From: Microvirga pakistanensis
Lineage (GTDB): Bacteria; Pseudomonadota; Alphaproteobacteria; Rhizobiales; Beijerinckiaceae
Direction of reading: 5' to 3'
Assembly (NCBI RefSeq): GCF_004458765.1
Contig: NZ_SPJX01000332.1
Location: 17,572 to 81,571, forward strand
Length of the DNA stretch: 64,000 nt
Shown: positions 53,945 through 62,822 of the stretch, one piece after another
How the letters are laid out: every line of letters begins with the position of its first letter
How positions within the stretch are numbered: the first letter of the stretch is position 1
Position numbers and translations under genes: made by a program
Notes under the pieces: generated by a model
The model's database searches: none
Seen by the model: only the letters and a program-made list of their open reading frames with translations
What the model was told of the DNA's origin: nothing

Positions 53945-54561
53945 ATTCCCTCGACTCGCAAGGCCTCCTGCACGGCAGGGCGCGCGAGGACCCGTTCGGC
54001 CAGTGCGTTCAGGTTCGGGAGCATTCGCGGCGGGCGCGGCATGCCCCGCCCCCAGCGTATCAGCATGAACAGGAAGAGATCCGCGGCGGAAAAGCGATCC
54101 CCGAGGAGCCACGTCCTGTCGCCGAGCTGTTCGGAAATGACGTCGAACATCCGGTAGAGCCGCTGCTCGGCAGCCTGTTTGGCGGCAGGCACGGCCGTCT
54201 CTTCGCTGACATGCTCATGCGGATAGAACCAAGCCCGATACTCCGCCTGCGGCGTGTTCGTCAGATGGATCATCCACTTGTAGAACTCCGCACGCTCACG
54301 GGTTCCCACCTCCGGGGCAAGGCCGGCCTGGGGGAATTTGTCGACGAGATGGAGCGCGATGGCGGCGGTCTCGAACAACACGAGATCGCCGTCGATCAGC
54401 ACGGGAATGCGGCCGTTCGGATTGAGGCTCAGGTAGTCCGCGCTTTTTTGCGCATTGTTGCCCCGGTCGACGAGACGCGTCTCGAAAGGTACCCCGGTTT
54501 CCCGCAGCATCATATGCGGAAGCAGGCTGGCATTGCCGGGATAATAATAGAGCGCCAACAT
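53926..54561 (-). CDS. Glutathione S-transferase
   Basis: 211 residues. Thioredoxin-fold N-terminus (LALYYYPGNASLLPHMMLRETGVPFETRLVDR, NPNGRIPVLIDGDLVLFETAAIALHLVDKFP) and an all-helical C-domain ending in WLLGDRFSAADLFLFMLIRW. Transfers glutathione to electrophiles. Its 3' end overlaps ligD by 19 bp. Confidence 0.92.
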   Translation of the reverse strand: MLALYYYPGNASLLPHMMLRETGVPFETRLVDRGNNAQKSADYLSLNPNGRIPVLIDGDLVLFETAAIALHLVDKFPQAGLAPEVGTRERAEFYKWMIHLTNTPQAEYRAWFYPHEHVSEETAVPAAKQAAEQRLYRMFDVISEQLGDRTWLLGDRFSAADLFLFMLIRWGRGMPRPPRMLPNLNALAERVLARPAVQEALRVEGIQSPFF

Positions 54562-54700
54562 CGGGAGGAGCCTTTCGTGAGCGGAACTTCATTCGTAGAA
54601 AGCGGGCCGCGTTTCGTAAAGATCCCCGCCTGCTCCGTCCCAACCTTCCTTTCGCAGGCAACCGCCCTATCGTCCTGAAGAGGTTTTGGGAGACCCGGAA

Positions 54701-55525
54701 ATGACGGAACTGGAGCGCAGCATCATCGCGAAAGTGCGGGTGGCGCCGGGAGAGCGCGTCCGATTGACGGAGCGCGACACGCGCGATTCCAGCCTCTTCG
54801 GCGGCGAGAAAGACACCAAGGCGGCAACCGCCGCCCTCGCGAAGGACATCGACGCCTTGCAGGACCGGCTCTATGCGGAAGGCTCGCGCGCGCTGCTCGT
54901 GATCCTCCAGGGCACCGACACGTCGGGCAAAGACGGAACCATCCGCACCGTGTTCAATGCCACGGGGCCGCTGGGCGTCACGGTGACCCCCTTCGGGGTT
55001 CCCACAAGAACGGAGCTGGCGCACGATTATCTCTGGCGGGTTCATGCCGCCTGCCCTCGCCGGGGCACCATCGGCATCTTCAACCGTTCGCATTACGAGA
55101 GCGTGCTCGTGGAGAAGGTGCGCAACCTCTCGCCGCCGGACATCGTCGAGCAGCGGTATGACCAGATCAATGCCTTCGAGAAACACCTTGTCGAGAACGG
55201 CACGACCATTCTCAAATTCATGCTGCATATTTCGAAAGACGAGCAGAAGGAACGGCTTCAGGAGCGTCTCGACGACCCCCAAAAGCACTGGAAGTTCAAC
55301 CCGGGCGATCTCGAAGACCGGATCTACTGGGACGCGTACCAGGACGCCTACGAGACCATGCTGGAGCGCTGTTCCACGCATCATGCGCCCTGGCATGTCA
55401 TTCCGGCCGACCGCAAATGGGTTCGCAATGCAGCCATTGCCACGATCGTCAAAGCCACCCTCGAGGACATGAACCCGCAATATCCGAAGGTGCAGTGGCA
55501 GCCCGACGAATTCACGATCTCATAA
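54701..55525 (+). CDS. ppk2: Polyphosphate kinase 2 family protein
   Basis: 274 residues. Walker A QGTDTSGKDGT is at residues 70-80, Walker B/lid block RGTIGIFNRSHYESVLVEKVRN, and WHVIPADRKWVRNAAIATIV at the end. PPK2 enzymes move phosphate between polyphosphate and nucleotides (NDP or NMP). Class cannot be decided here. The ATG at 54701 is preferred to the TTG five codons earlier; GGGAG precedes it. Confidence 0.92.
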   Translation: MTELERSIIAKVRVAPGERVRLTERDTRDSSLFGGEKDTKAATAALAKDIDALQDRLYAEGSRALLVILQGTDTSGKDGTIRTVFNATGPLGVTVTPFGVPTRTELAHDYLWRVHAACPRRGTIGIFNRSHYESVLVEKVRNLSPPDIVEQRYDQINAFEKHLVENGTTILKFMLHISKDEQKERLQERLDDPQKHWKFNPGDLEDRIYWDAYQDAYETMLERCSTHHAPWHVIPADRKWVRNAAIATIVKATLEDMNPQYPKVQWQPDEFTIS

Positions 55526-55587
55526 GGGGGATGGCGCTTTCGTCGAAAGCTCTTGCCGAGGCGGGCCCGGCGAGCGACAATAATCTT

Positions 55588-56424
55588 ATGAAAAGCATTC
55601 TCGTTCCGATCGAAGATCATGGCCAAATCGAGAGCCAGCTTGAGCTGGCTCTCCTCCTGGGCCGAGCCTTTGACAGCTATATCGAGGGGCTGGCGATCAC
55701 CCCCGATTATCCCGTGGTTCTGCCGGTCGACATCGCCATCGGCGTTCCCTCGCCCCTTACGCCCGAAAACCGCCTGGACATGGCACGCATCTGCCGCGAG
55801 CGTTTCGAAGGCTTCATGACCTCCAAGCAGATCCCGCGCGCGTCCGCAGGCCTTCCAGGTCTGAGCTTCGGTTGGCGTCAGGATGGTCTGATGGAGGATG
55901 CATTCCTGGGTGCTTACGGCCGGGTGTTCGACACCATCGTCGTCGGCAGGCCGGATGGTTCGGACGGCCAGACACGCCTGTCCACGGTGGAGGCGGCCCT
56001 GTTCGAAACGGGCCATCCGGTCATGATCGCTCCGCCGATTCCGCCAAAGACCTTCGGCGAAGTGGCCGTGATCGCCTGGAACCGGAGCACCGAAACCGCA
56101 CGCGCCGTTCTCGGCGCCATGCCTCTGCTGAGGAGAGCGCGGCGCGTCATCGTTCTGGAACTGGAAGATTGGGGGGTTCCCGGTCCCTCGGGGTCCGAAC
56201 TCGCCCGCTCCTTGCGGATGCACGATATTCCCGCCGAGGCCATGACGGCTCCCGACCCGTCGGACAGGCCCGGCGAGACCATCCTGACCGAATGTGCCGC
56301 TCTCGGCTGCGACCTCCTGGTCAAGGGCGCCTATACCCAGAGCCGCCTGAGGCAGATGTTCTTCGGCGGGGCGACCAGCCATATTCTGAGCAACACCACG
56401 ATGCCCGTGCTGATGGCCCACTAG
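55588..56424 (+). CDS. Universal stress protein, two domains
   Basis: 278 residues, two Usp-like halves (MKSILVPIEDHG at the start; VAVIAWNRSTETARAVLGAMPLL begins the second) ending with GAYTQSRLRQMFFGGATSHILSNTTMPVLMAH, the usual second ATP-site block. Located 62 bp after ppk2. The TAG stop is formed by the CTAG end of the repeat at 56421-56514. Confidence 0.9.
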   Translation: MKSILVPIEDHGQIESQLELALLLGRAFDSYIEGLAITPDYPVVLPVDIAIGVPSPLTPENRLDMARICRERFEGFMTSKQIPRASAGLPGLSFGWRQDGLMEDAFLGAYGRVFDTIVVGRPDGSDGQTRLSTVEAALFETGHPVMIAPPIPPKTFGEVAVIAWNRSTETARAVLGAMPLLRRARRVIVLELEDWGVPGPSGSELARSLRMHDIPAEAMTAPDPSDRPGETILTECAALGCDLLVKGAYTQSRLRQMFFGGATSHILSNTTMPVLMAH

Positions 56425-56514
56425 AGCTGTTTCCACGGGCGTGGAATCATTTCTCTTCTTTGGTGTACCGCGTTTTTGGACGGCGAACCGGGTCCACTTC
56501 GCCGCAAAATGCTC
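56421..56514 (+). repeat. 94-bp repeat, copy A
   Basis: Begins CTAGAGCTGTTTCCACGGGC and ends AAAATGCTC. An inverted copy is at 57445-57539 with about 88% identity; the first 29 bases are identical. The two copies face each other around the SMP-30 gene. The CTAG end supplies the stop codon of the stress-protein gene. Confidence 0.92.
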
Positions 56515-56533
56515 GGGGAATGGGGAGTTCACG

Positions 56534-57448
56534 ATGTTTCGCGATGTGGCTGTCGTCCTGGACGAGCGCTTCCGCCGCCTGTTCATCCCGTCCGCCCGGC
56601 TCGAAAAGCTCGCGGAAGGATGCCGCTGGGCGGAAGGCCCCGCCTACTTTCCGGCGGGACGCTATCTGGTCTGGAGCGACATTCCCAACGACCGCATGAT
56701 GCGGTTCGACGAGACCTCGAACGCGGTGAGCGTCTTTCGTGCCCCGTCGGGCCATTCCAACGGCAATACGGTCGACCGCCAGGGGCGCCTGGTCACCTGC
56801 GAGCATGGCAACCGGCGTGTGACACGCACGGAGCATGACGGATCCATCACGGTGATCGCCAGCCACTACGAGGGCAAGCGCTTCAACAGTCCCAACGACG
56901 CGGTGGTGAAGTCGGACGGATCGATCTGGTTCACGGATCCGGCCTATGGAATCGATTCCGACTACGAAGGCCACAAGGCGGAGAGCGAGATCGGCGCCTG
57001 CCATGTCTACAGGATCGACCCGCACAGCGGCTCCGTCAGCATCGTCGCCGACGACTTCGTCCGCCCGAACGGCATCGCCTTCTCCCCGGACGAGAAGCGC
57101 CTGTACGTCGTCGACACGGGGGCAACCCATGTCGACGGCGGGCCCCGCCATATCCGCGTCTTCGACGTGGGCGAGAACGGCCGTCTCACGGGCGGAGACA
57201 TCTTTGCCACCTGCACCAGCGGCCTCTTCGACGGCTTCCGGCTGGACGAGGCCGGGCGGATCTGGACGAGCGCGGGAGACGGGGTGCATTGCTACGACAG
57301 CGACGGCACCCTCATCGGCAAGATCCTCGTTCCGGAAGTGGTGGCGAACGTGGTTTTCGGGGGCGTCAAGCGCAACCGGCTCTATATCTGCGCCACGACG
57401 TCCCTGTACTCGATCCTGCTCCCGGTGAACGGGGCGAAGACCTTCTAG
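56534..57448 (+). CDS. SMP-30/gluconolactonase family lactonase
   Basis: 304 residues, six-bladed beta-propeller. Motifs: LAEGCRWAEGPAYFPAGRYLVWSDIPNDRM, NSPNDAVVKSDGSIWFTDPAYG and VRPNGIAFSPDEKRLYVVDT are the metal-site strands of this family. Opens sugar lactones to acids. Start at the ATG 56534; the longer frame begins inside the upstream repeat. The stop TAG is made by the CTAG end of repeat copy B. No other sugar-acid gene is nearby. Confidence 0.92.
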   Translation: MFRDVAVVLDERFRRLFIPSARLEKLAEGCRWAEGPAYFPAGRYLVWSDIPNDRMMRFDETSNAVSVFRAPSGHSNGNTVDRQGRLVTCEHGNRRVTRTEHDGSITVIASHYEGKRFNSPNDAVVKSDGSIWFTDPAYGIDSDYEGHKAESEIGACHVYRIDPHSGSVSIVADDFVRPNGIAFSPDEKRLYVVDTGATHVDGGPRHIRVFDVGENGRLTGGDIFATCTSGLFDGFRLDEAGRIWTSAGDGVHCYDSDGTLIGKILVPEVVANVVFGGVKRNRLYICATTSLYSILLPVNGAKTF

Positions 57449-57539
57449 AGCATTTTTCGGCGAAGTGACCCGGTTCACCGGCAAAAATGCGGCACACCAA
57501 AGAAAAGAGGTGATTCCACGCCCGTGGAAACAGCTCTAG
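57445..57539 (-). repeat. 94-bp repeat, copy B (inverted)
   Basis: Reverse complement of copy A. Its plus-strand start CTAGAGC overlaps the SMP-30 stop (TAG, 57446-57448) and its other end, GCTCTAG, supplies the TAG stop of the convergent thioesterase gene (57536-57538). It is the only sequence between the two convergent genes. Confidence 0.92.
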
Positions 57540-57991
57540 TCATCGACCCCCGAGCGTCCCTCGATCGTCATGAGGGTGGCCATGAGGACGGCCACGAGCC
57601 TCTCCTGCGCGTCGCGCTCGGCAAAGACGTCGGCTTGCGCCAGCGTGAGCGTGCGCCCCGCCTTGACCACCCTGCCCCGCGCCACGATGCGATCCCCCAT
57701 GGCGGGCGCCAGAAGGTTGATCTTGAACTCGGCCGTGAGCACACCCGCTCCGGGCGGCATCAGGGTCAAGGCCGCATAGCCGGCGGCCGAATCGGCAATG
57801 CTCGCGACGGCTCCCGCATGCACGAAACCATGTTGCTGCGACACGGCATGGGTCGGGCTCAAAAGGATCTCCACCGCTCCAGGAGCGACGCGGACGATGG
57901 AGGCTCCCAGCGTGTCCATGAGGCCCTGCTTGGCGAAACTCGTCCGCACCCGCGCCTCGAAGTTCGGATCTGCCGGTACCGGATCACCCAT
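57536..57991 (-). CDS. PaaI-type hotdog thioesterase
   Basis: 151 residues. Hotdog-fold pattern: QQHGFVHAGAVASIADSAAGYAALTLMP with the catalytic Asp in the long helix, then INLLAPAMGDRIVARGRVVKAGRTLTLAQADV. Hydrolyses acyl-CoA thioesters; substrate unknown. The ATG at 57991 with GAGGCGGG before it is preferred to the upstream 24-codon extension. Confidence 0.9.
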   Translation of the reverse strand: MGDPVPADPNFEARVRTSFAKQGLMDTLGASIVRVAPGAVEILLSPTHAVSQQHGFVHAGAVASIADSAAGYAALTLMPPGAGVLTAEFKINLLAPAMGDRIVARGRVVKAGRTLTLAQADVFAERDAQERLVAVLMATLMTIEGRSGVDD

Positions 57992-58074
57992 GTTCCCGCC
58001 TCTGCTGCCCGGCTCATTAAGACAGCTTCCAGCCCTCTTGTGAATTCTTCGGGCTTCGATCATGTATGCCGACC

Positions 58075-59010
58075 ATGAATCAGGCTGTTTCCAAATCTGC
58101 CCGACGGGTGCGTTCGGGTGCGCTGGTCGGGATCGGCCTGATGCTGCTCGGCACGTTTCTGTTTTCCGTGAACGACGTCATGGGCAAGTGGCTCGTGGCC
58201 ACCTATTCCGTGGGACAGGTCCTGCTCCTGCGCGGCCTCGCGGCGCTGGCCGTTCTTCTCCCGATCATGCGGCAGCAGAACATTCCCGTCAGGGTTCCGC
58301 CGCAGCCGGGCCTGCATGCATTCCGCATCCTGCTTTCGACGCTGGAGGTGTCCTGCTTCTACTGGGCCGTCACCTACCTGCCGCTCGCGGACGTGATGAC
58401 CTATTATCTTGCAGGACCGATCTACGTCGCGGCCTTCGCCGTGTTCTGGCTGGGCGAGAGGATCGACCGGCCGCGCATTCTGGCCATCGCCGTGGGCTTC
58501 ATCGGCGTCCTGATTGCCCTTCACCCGTCACCGGCGACCATTTCGTGGCCGGCCCTCATCGCGCTTGCGGGCAGCCTGTTCTACTCTCTGCTGATGATCG
58601 CGACCCGGAAGCTACGCGACACCGACGACGGGACGCTCGTTCTGGGGCAGATGCTCGGCAACGTGCTCTTCGGTATCGTCGTCGCCCCTTTCGCATGGGT
58701 CACACCGGACTGGCTGGACCTGGCAGGCCTTTTCCTCCTCGGCGTCGTTTCGATGACGGCCCATGCCTGTGTCAACCGCTCCCTGAAGATTGCTCCGGCC
58801 TCGGTCGTCGCGCCGTATCAGTATACGCTCATCGTCTGGGCCATCGTCCTCGGCTATCTTGCCTTCGGAGATATCGTCGAGTTCTGGACTCTGGTGGGAG
58901 CCGCCGTCATCTGCACCGCCGGGGTGGCGCTGCTGCTCCTCGAGCGGGAGGCCGCCCGACGCGGGCGCGAGGCCAGGGACATCGAGGAACCCGTCCTCCC
59001 GGAGGCTTGA
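58075..59010 (+). CDS. EamA-family (DMT) transporter
   Basis: 311 residues, about ten membrane helices, two EamA repeats (TYLPLADVMTYYLAGPIYVAAFAVFWLGERIDRPRILAIAVGFIGVLIAL; APYQYTLIVWAIVLGYLAFGDIVEFWTLVGAAVICTAGVALLLLE). The ATG three codons upstream (58066) is equally possible. Divergent from the thioesterase. Substrate unknown. Confidence 0.88.
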   Translation: MNQAVSKSARRVRSGALVGIGLMLLGTFLFSVNDVMGKWLVATYSVGQVLLLRGLAALAVLLPIMRQQNIPVRVPPQPGLHAFRILLSTLEVSCFYWAVTYLPLADVMTYYLAGPIYVAAFAVFWLGERIDRPRILAIAVGFIGVLIALHPSPATISWPALIALAGSLFYSLLMIATRKLRDTDDGTLVLGQMLGNVLFGIVVAPFAWVTPDWLDLAGLFLLGVVSMTAHACVNRSLKIAPASVVAPYQYTLIVWAIVLGYLAFGDIVEFWTLVGAAVICTAGVALLLLEREAARRGREARDIEEPVLPEA

Positions 59011-59111
59011 TCCAAAGACTGACCTCATCTCTCCCGCCTCCCTCGCGAACGAACTTGACAGGTCCCTCGCCGCGACCGTCAATGACGTAATAAGAACACA
59101 GAGGGAGTCCG

Positions 59112-60302
59112 ATGCATCTCAAGCTCACGATCGCTGCCGCCACGGCAGGAATGCTTTTCGCCTCCGCGGCCATTGCCCAGGACATCAAGATCGCCCTGAT
59201 CGCCGGCAAAACCGGTCCGCTCGAAGCTTACGCCAAGCAGACGGAAGCAGGCTTCATGATGGGCCTCGAATATCTCACCAAGGGCAGCATGACGCTGAAC
59301 GGACGCAAGATCTCCGTCTTGGTGAAGGACGATCAGCTCAAGGCAGATCTCGCCAAGACCCTGCTGGAGCAGGCCTATAACGACGACAATGTCGACATCG
59401 CGGTCGGCACCACCTCGTCGGCCGCGGCCCTCGCGATGCTGCCGGTGGCGGAGGAGAACGGCAAGGTGCTGATCGTCGAGCCCGCCGTGGCCGATGCGAT
59501 CACCGGGGACAAGTGGAACCGCTTCATCTTCCGCACCTCCCGCAACTCCACCCAGGATGCCTATGGCGCGGCGGCCGCCGTTCCGGCCAGCGGTGACGTT
59601 TCCATTGCGACCCTCGCGCAGGACTACGCCTTCGGCCGCGACGGCGTCGCGGCGCTCAAGAACGCGCTGGCGGAAATCCGCCCCAACGCGAAGGTGGTTT
59701 TCGAGGAATACGCTCCGCAGAACGCCACGGACTTCACCGCCTCGGCTCAGCGGATCTTCGACGCGCTGAAGGACAAGCCCGGCAAGAAGATCATCAACAT
59801 CATCTGGGCCGGCCAGCATCCGCTGCCGAAGATCGCAGACCTGAAGCCAGAGCGCTTCGGCATCGAGATCGCGCCCGGCGGCAACATTCTGCCCGCCATG
59901 CAGATCTACAAGAACTATCCCGGCATGGAAGGGGCGATCTACTACTACTGGAACTTCCCGAAGAATGCCATGAACGACTGGCTCGTGGCCGAGCACCAGA
60001 AGCGCTACAACGCTCCGCCGGATTTCTTCACCGCAGGAGGGTTTGCCGCTGCCTCCGCCGTCGTGACGGCCATCCAGAAGGCCGGCGGCACCGATACCGA
60101 GAAGCTGATCTCGGCCATGGAGGGCATGAGCTTCGAAACCCCGAAGGGCACCATGACCTTCCGAAAGGAAGATCATCAGGCGATGCAGGCCATGTACCAT
60201 TTCAAGGTCAAGGGCGACGGCAAGGATTCCAACGACCTGCTCGATCTGATCGCCACGATTCCCGCCGAGAAGATGCCGATCCCGGTTCGCAACAAGCGCT
60301 AG
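59112..60302 (+). CDS. Branched-chain amino-acid/amide ABC binding protein
   Basis: 396 residues, Peripla_BP_6 type. Signal peptide 1-22 (LKLTIAAATAGMLFASAAIAQ), then IKIALIAGKTGPLEAYAKQTEAGFMMGLEYLTKG and the VFEEYAP...DFTASAQRIFDALKD block. Exact ligand (branched-chain amino acid, amide or aromatic) is not readable. First gene of a five-gene operon; AGAGGGAGT precedes the ATG. Confidence 0.92.
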   Translation: MHLKLTIAAATAGMLFASAAIAQDIKIALIAGKTGPLEAYAKQTEAGFMMGLEYLTKGSMTLNGRKISVLVKDDQLKADLAKTLLEQAYNDDNVDIAVGTTSSAAALAMLPVAEENGKVLIVEPAVADAITGDKWNRFIFRTSRNSTQDAYGAAAAVPASGDVSIATLAQDYAFGRDGVAALKNALAEIRPNAKVVFEEYAPQNATDFTASAQRIFDALKDKPGKKIINIIWAGQHPLPKIADLKPERFGIEIAPGGNILPAMQIYKNYPGMEGAIYYYWNFPKNAMNDWLVAEHQKRYNAPPDFFTAGGFAAASAVVTAIQKAGGTDTEKLISAMEGMSFETPKGTMTFRKEDHQAMQAMYHFKVKGDGKDSNDLLDLIATIPAEKMPIPVRNKR

Positions 60303-60308
60303 GCAGAC

Positions 60309-61082
60309 ATGACATCCTCAGCCGTGCCCGCGCTCGAAACGCGCGGGCTCACCATTCGCTTCGGCGGGCATGTGGCCGTCGACAATGTGTCGTGCCAGTT
60401 CACACCCGGCACGCTCACGGCCATCGTCGGTCCGAACGGGGCCGGTAAGACGACCTTTTTCAACCTTGTTTCCGGCCAGCTGCGCGCCACGGCTGGACGG
60501 ATTCTGGTCGAGGGCGAGGACATCACCTCCCTTGCTCCCTCCGCCCGCGCCAAGCGCGGCCTGGGCCGCGCCTTTCAGCTCACGAATCTCTTTCCCGACC
60601 TGACGGCACTGGAGAACGTGCGCCTTGCCGTCCAGAGCCGCGCCGAGGCAGGTTGGTCGCTGTTCAAGGTCTGGACCAGCCGCCGCGATCTCATAGCCAA
60701 GGCGGAAGAGGTGCTCGAGCGCGTTCGCCTGAGCGACAAGCGCCACATCGCCCCGAAGGCGCTTTCCCATGGCGATCAGCGCAAGCTCGAAGTCGCGCTC
60801 CTCATCGCGATGGAGCCGAAGGTCTTCATGTTCGACGAGCCCACGGCGGGCATGAGCGTCGACGAGGTGCCGACCGTGCTCGACCTCATCCAGGACATCA
60901 AACACCAGGGGCAGGCGACCGTGCTGCTCGTGGAGCACAAGATGGACGTGGTCCGTTCGCTCGCCGACCGCATTGTCGTGCTGCACAATGGCGCTCTCGT
61001 GGCCGACGGCGAGCCTGCCAAGGTCATCGCCTCACCGGTGGTGCAGGAGGCCTATCTCGGCCTGGAGGCGGCCAATGGCTGA
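60309..61082 (+). CDS. livG: High-affinity branched-chain ABC ATPase
   Basis: 257 residues. Walker A GPNGAGKTT, signature LSHGDQRKLEVALLIAMEPKVFMFDEPTAGM and the LivG-type C-terminal GEPAKVIASPVVQEAYLG. The signature has SHGDQ in place of SGGQ, common in LivG. 8-bp overlap with livF. Confidence 0.95.
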   Translation: MTSSAVPALETRGLTIRFGGHVAVDNVSCQFTPGTLTAIVGPNGAGKTTFFNLVSGQLRATAGRILVEGEDITSLAPSARAKRGLGRAFQLTNLFPDLTALENVRLAVQSRAEAGWSLFKVWTSRRDLIAKAEEVLERVRLSDKRHIAPKALSHGDQRKLEVALLIAMEPKVFMFDEPTAGMSVDEVPTVLDLIQDIKHQGQATVLLVEHKMDVVRSLADRIVVLHNGALVADGEPAKVIASPVVQEAYLGLEAANG

Positions 61083-61800
61083 AGCCTTGCTGCAACTCTC
61101 CGGCGTCCACACGCATATCGGCCCCTATCATATTCTGCACGGGGTGGACTTCGCCGCTCCCGCGGGCCAGCTCACCATGCTGCTCGGCCGAAATGGTGCG
61201 GGCAAGACGACGGCGCTTCGCACGATCATGGGCCTGTGGCAGGCATCGTCGGGAACAATCCGTTTCGGGGGCGAGGACATCACACGGAATACGACGCCGG
61301 ACATCGCACGCGCGGGAATCGGCTACGTTCCGGAATCCATGGGCATCTTCGCAGGCCTCACCGTTCGTGAGAACATCGTGCTCGCCGCCCGCAGCGGCCC
61401 GGTGGATTCCACACGCCTCGACTGGATGCTCGGCCTTTTCCCGGCGTTGAAGCGCTTCTGGAATCTGCCTGCCGGCAATCTCTCCGGAGGACAGAAGCAG
61501 ATGCTCGCCATCGCCCGCGCCATCGCGGAACCACGCCGTCTTCTGCTCATCGATGAGCCGACAAAGGGCCTTGCCCCCGTGATGGTCCGCAGCATGATCG
61601 AGGCCTTCAAGGCCCTGAAGGCCGCAGGTGAGACGATCCTGCTCGTGGAACAGAATTTCCACGCGGCATCGGCACTGGGTGACAACGTCCTCGTGATGGA
61701 CGACGGACGTATCGTGCATTCGGGCCCCATGAGCGAACTCGTTGCCGACAAGAACATGCAGCAGCGCCTGCTCGGCCTTTCCCTGGATGCTCACCAATGA
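61075..61800 (+). CDS. livF: High-affinity branched-chain ABC ATPase
   Basis: 241 residues. Walker A GRNGAGKTTALRTIMGL and signature LSGGQKQMLAIARAIAEPRRLLLIDEPTKGLAP. The ATG at 61075 overlaps livG by 8 bp. Pairs with LivG to power the two permeases. Confidence 0.95.
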   Translation: MAEALLQLSGVHTHIGPYHILHGVDFAAPAGQLTMLLGRNGAGKTTALRTIMGLWQASSGTIRFGGEDITRNTTPDIARAGIGYVPESMGIFAGLTVRENIVLAARSGPVDSTRLDWMLGLFPALKRFWNLPAGNLSGGQKQMLAIARAIAEPRRLLLIDEPTKGLAPVMVRSMIEAFKALKAAGETILLVEQNFHAASALGDNVLVMDDGRIVHSGPMSELVADKNMQQRLLGLSLDAHQ

Positions 61801-62822
61801 CCGACATAGCCGTCGAATCCTCTGCGTCGACCGAGCAGCTTCCGCGCACGAAGACCGACTGGCTGCCGCTTCTGCTCGTTCCGGCGCTCGCGCTCATCGC
61901 CCTGCCCTTCGTGGGCAGCGGCTCCACCTGGGTGACCCTCACGGTCGCTGGGCTCGCCATGGGCATGATGATCTTCCTCATGGCGTCAGGCCTCACGCTG
62001 GTCTTCGGCCTCATGGACATCATCAATTTCGGGCACGGGGTCTTCATCTCCCTCGGCGCTTACGCCAGCCTTCTCGTGCTGGGCCCGCTTGGAGGTTGGG
62101 TCCAGGCGGATTCGATATGGCTGAATCTCGGCCTGCTCCTGCTCTGTATTCTTGCGGCCATGGGCTTCACCGCCGTCGTCGGCGCGGTCTTCGAGCGTGT
62201 GATCGTGCGCCCCGTCTATGGCAGCCATCTCAAGCAGATCCTCGTCACCATGGGCGGCCTGATCGTAGCCGAGCAGGCGATCCATGCCATCTGGGGTGCC
62301 TCGCCCATTGCGATCCCTCTTCCGGCGACCCTGCGCGGCGCCTTCATCATCGGTGACGTTGTCATGGAGCGCTATCGGGTGGTGGCGGTCGGCATCGGCC
62401 TCTTCGTGTTCCTCGGGATGCAGCTTCTGCTCAACCGCACCCGCCTCGGCCTCCTCATTCGTGCGGGCGTGGAGAATCCGGAGATGGTCGAGGCGCTGGG
62501 CTACCGGATCCGCCGCCTTTTCGTCAGCGTGTTCGTGGCAGGCTCCGCGCTCGCGGGCCTCGGTGGCGTCATGTGGGCCTTTTATCGCCAGACCCTCACC
62601 GCCGGAATGGGCATGGACGTGATGGTACTCGTGTTCATCGTGATCATCATCGGTGGGCTCGGATCAGTGGGCGGGTGCTTCGTCGGTTCGATCCTGGTCG
62701 CGTTGGTCGCCAATTATGTCGGCTTCGTCGAGCCGAAGCTCGCCCTCATTTCCAACATTCTTGTCATGGCTCTGGTGCTGATCTGGCGTCCGCAGGGCCT
62801 CTTTCCGGTAGCACGTCGATGA
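61797..62822 (+). CDS. livH: Branched-chain ABC permease, LivH type
   Basis: 341 residues, about 8-9 helices. ASGLTLVFGLMDIINFGHGVFISLGAYASLLV and IIIGGLGSVGGCFVGSILVALVANYV are LivH blocks. ATG overlaps the livF stop by 4 bp (ATGA). Confidence 0.95.
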   Translation: MTDIAVESSASTEQLPRTKTDWLPLLLVPALALIALPFVGSGSTWVTLTVAGLAMGMMIFLMASGLTLVFGLMDIINFGHGVFISLGAYASLLVLGPLGGWVQADSIWLNLGLLLLCILAAMGFTAVVGAVFERVIVRPVYGSHLKQILVTMGGLIVAEQAIHAIWGASPIAIPLPATLRGAFIIGDVVMERYRVVAVGIGLFVFLGMQLLLNRTRLGLLIRAGVENPEMVEALGYRIRRLFVSVFVAGSALAGLGGVMWAFYRQTLTAGMGMDVMVLVFIVIIIGGLGSVGGCFVGSILVALVANYVGFVEPKLALISNILVMALVLIWRPQGLFPVARR

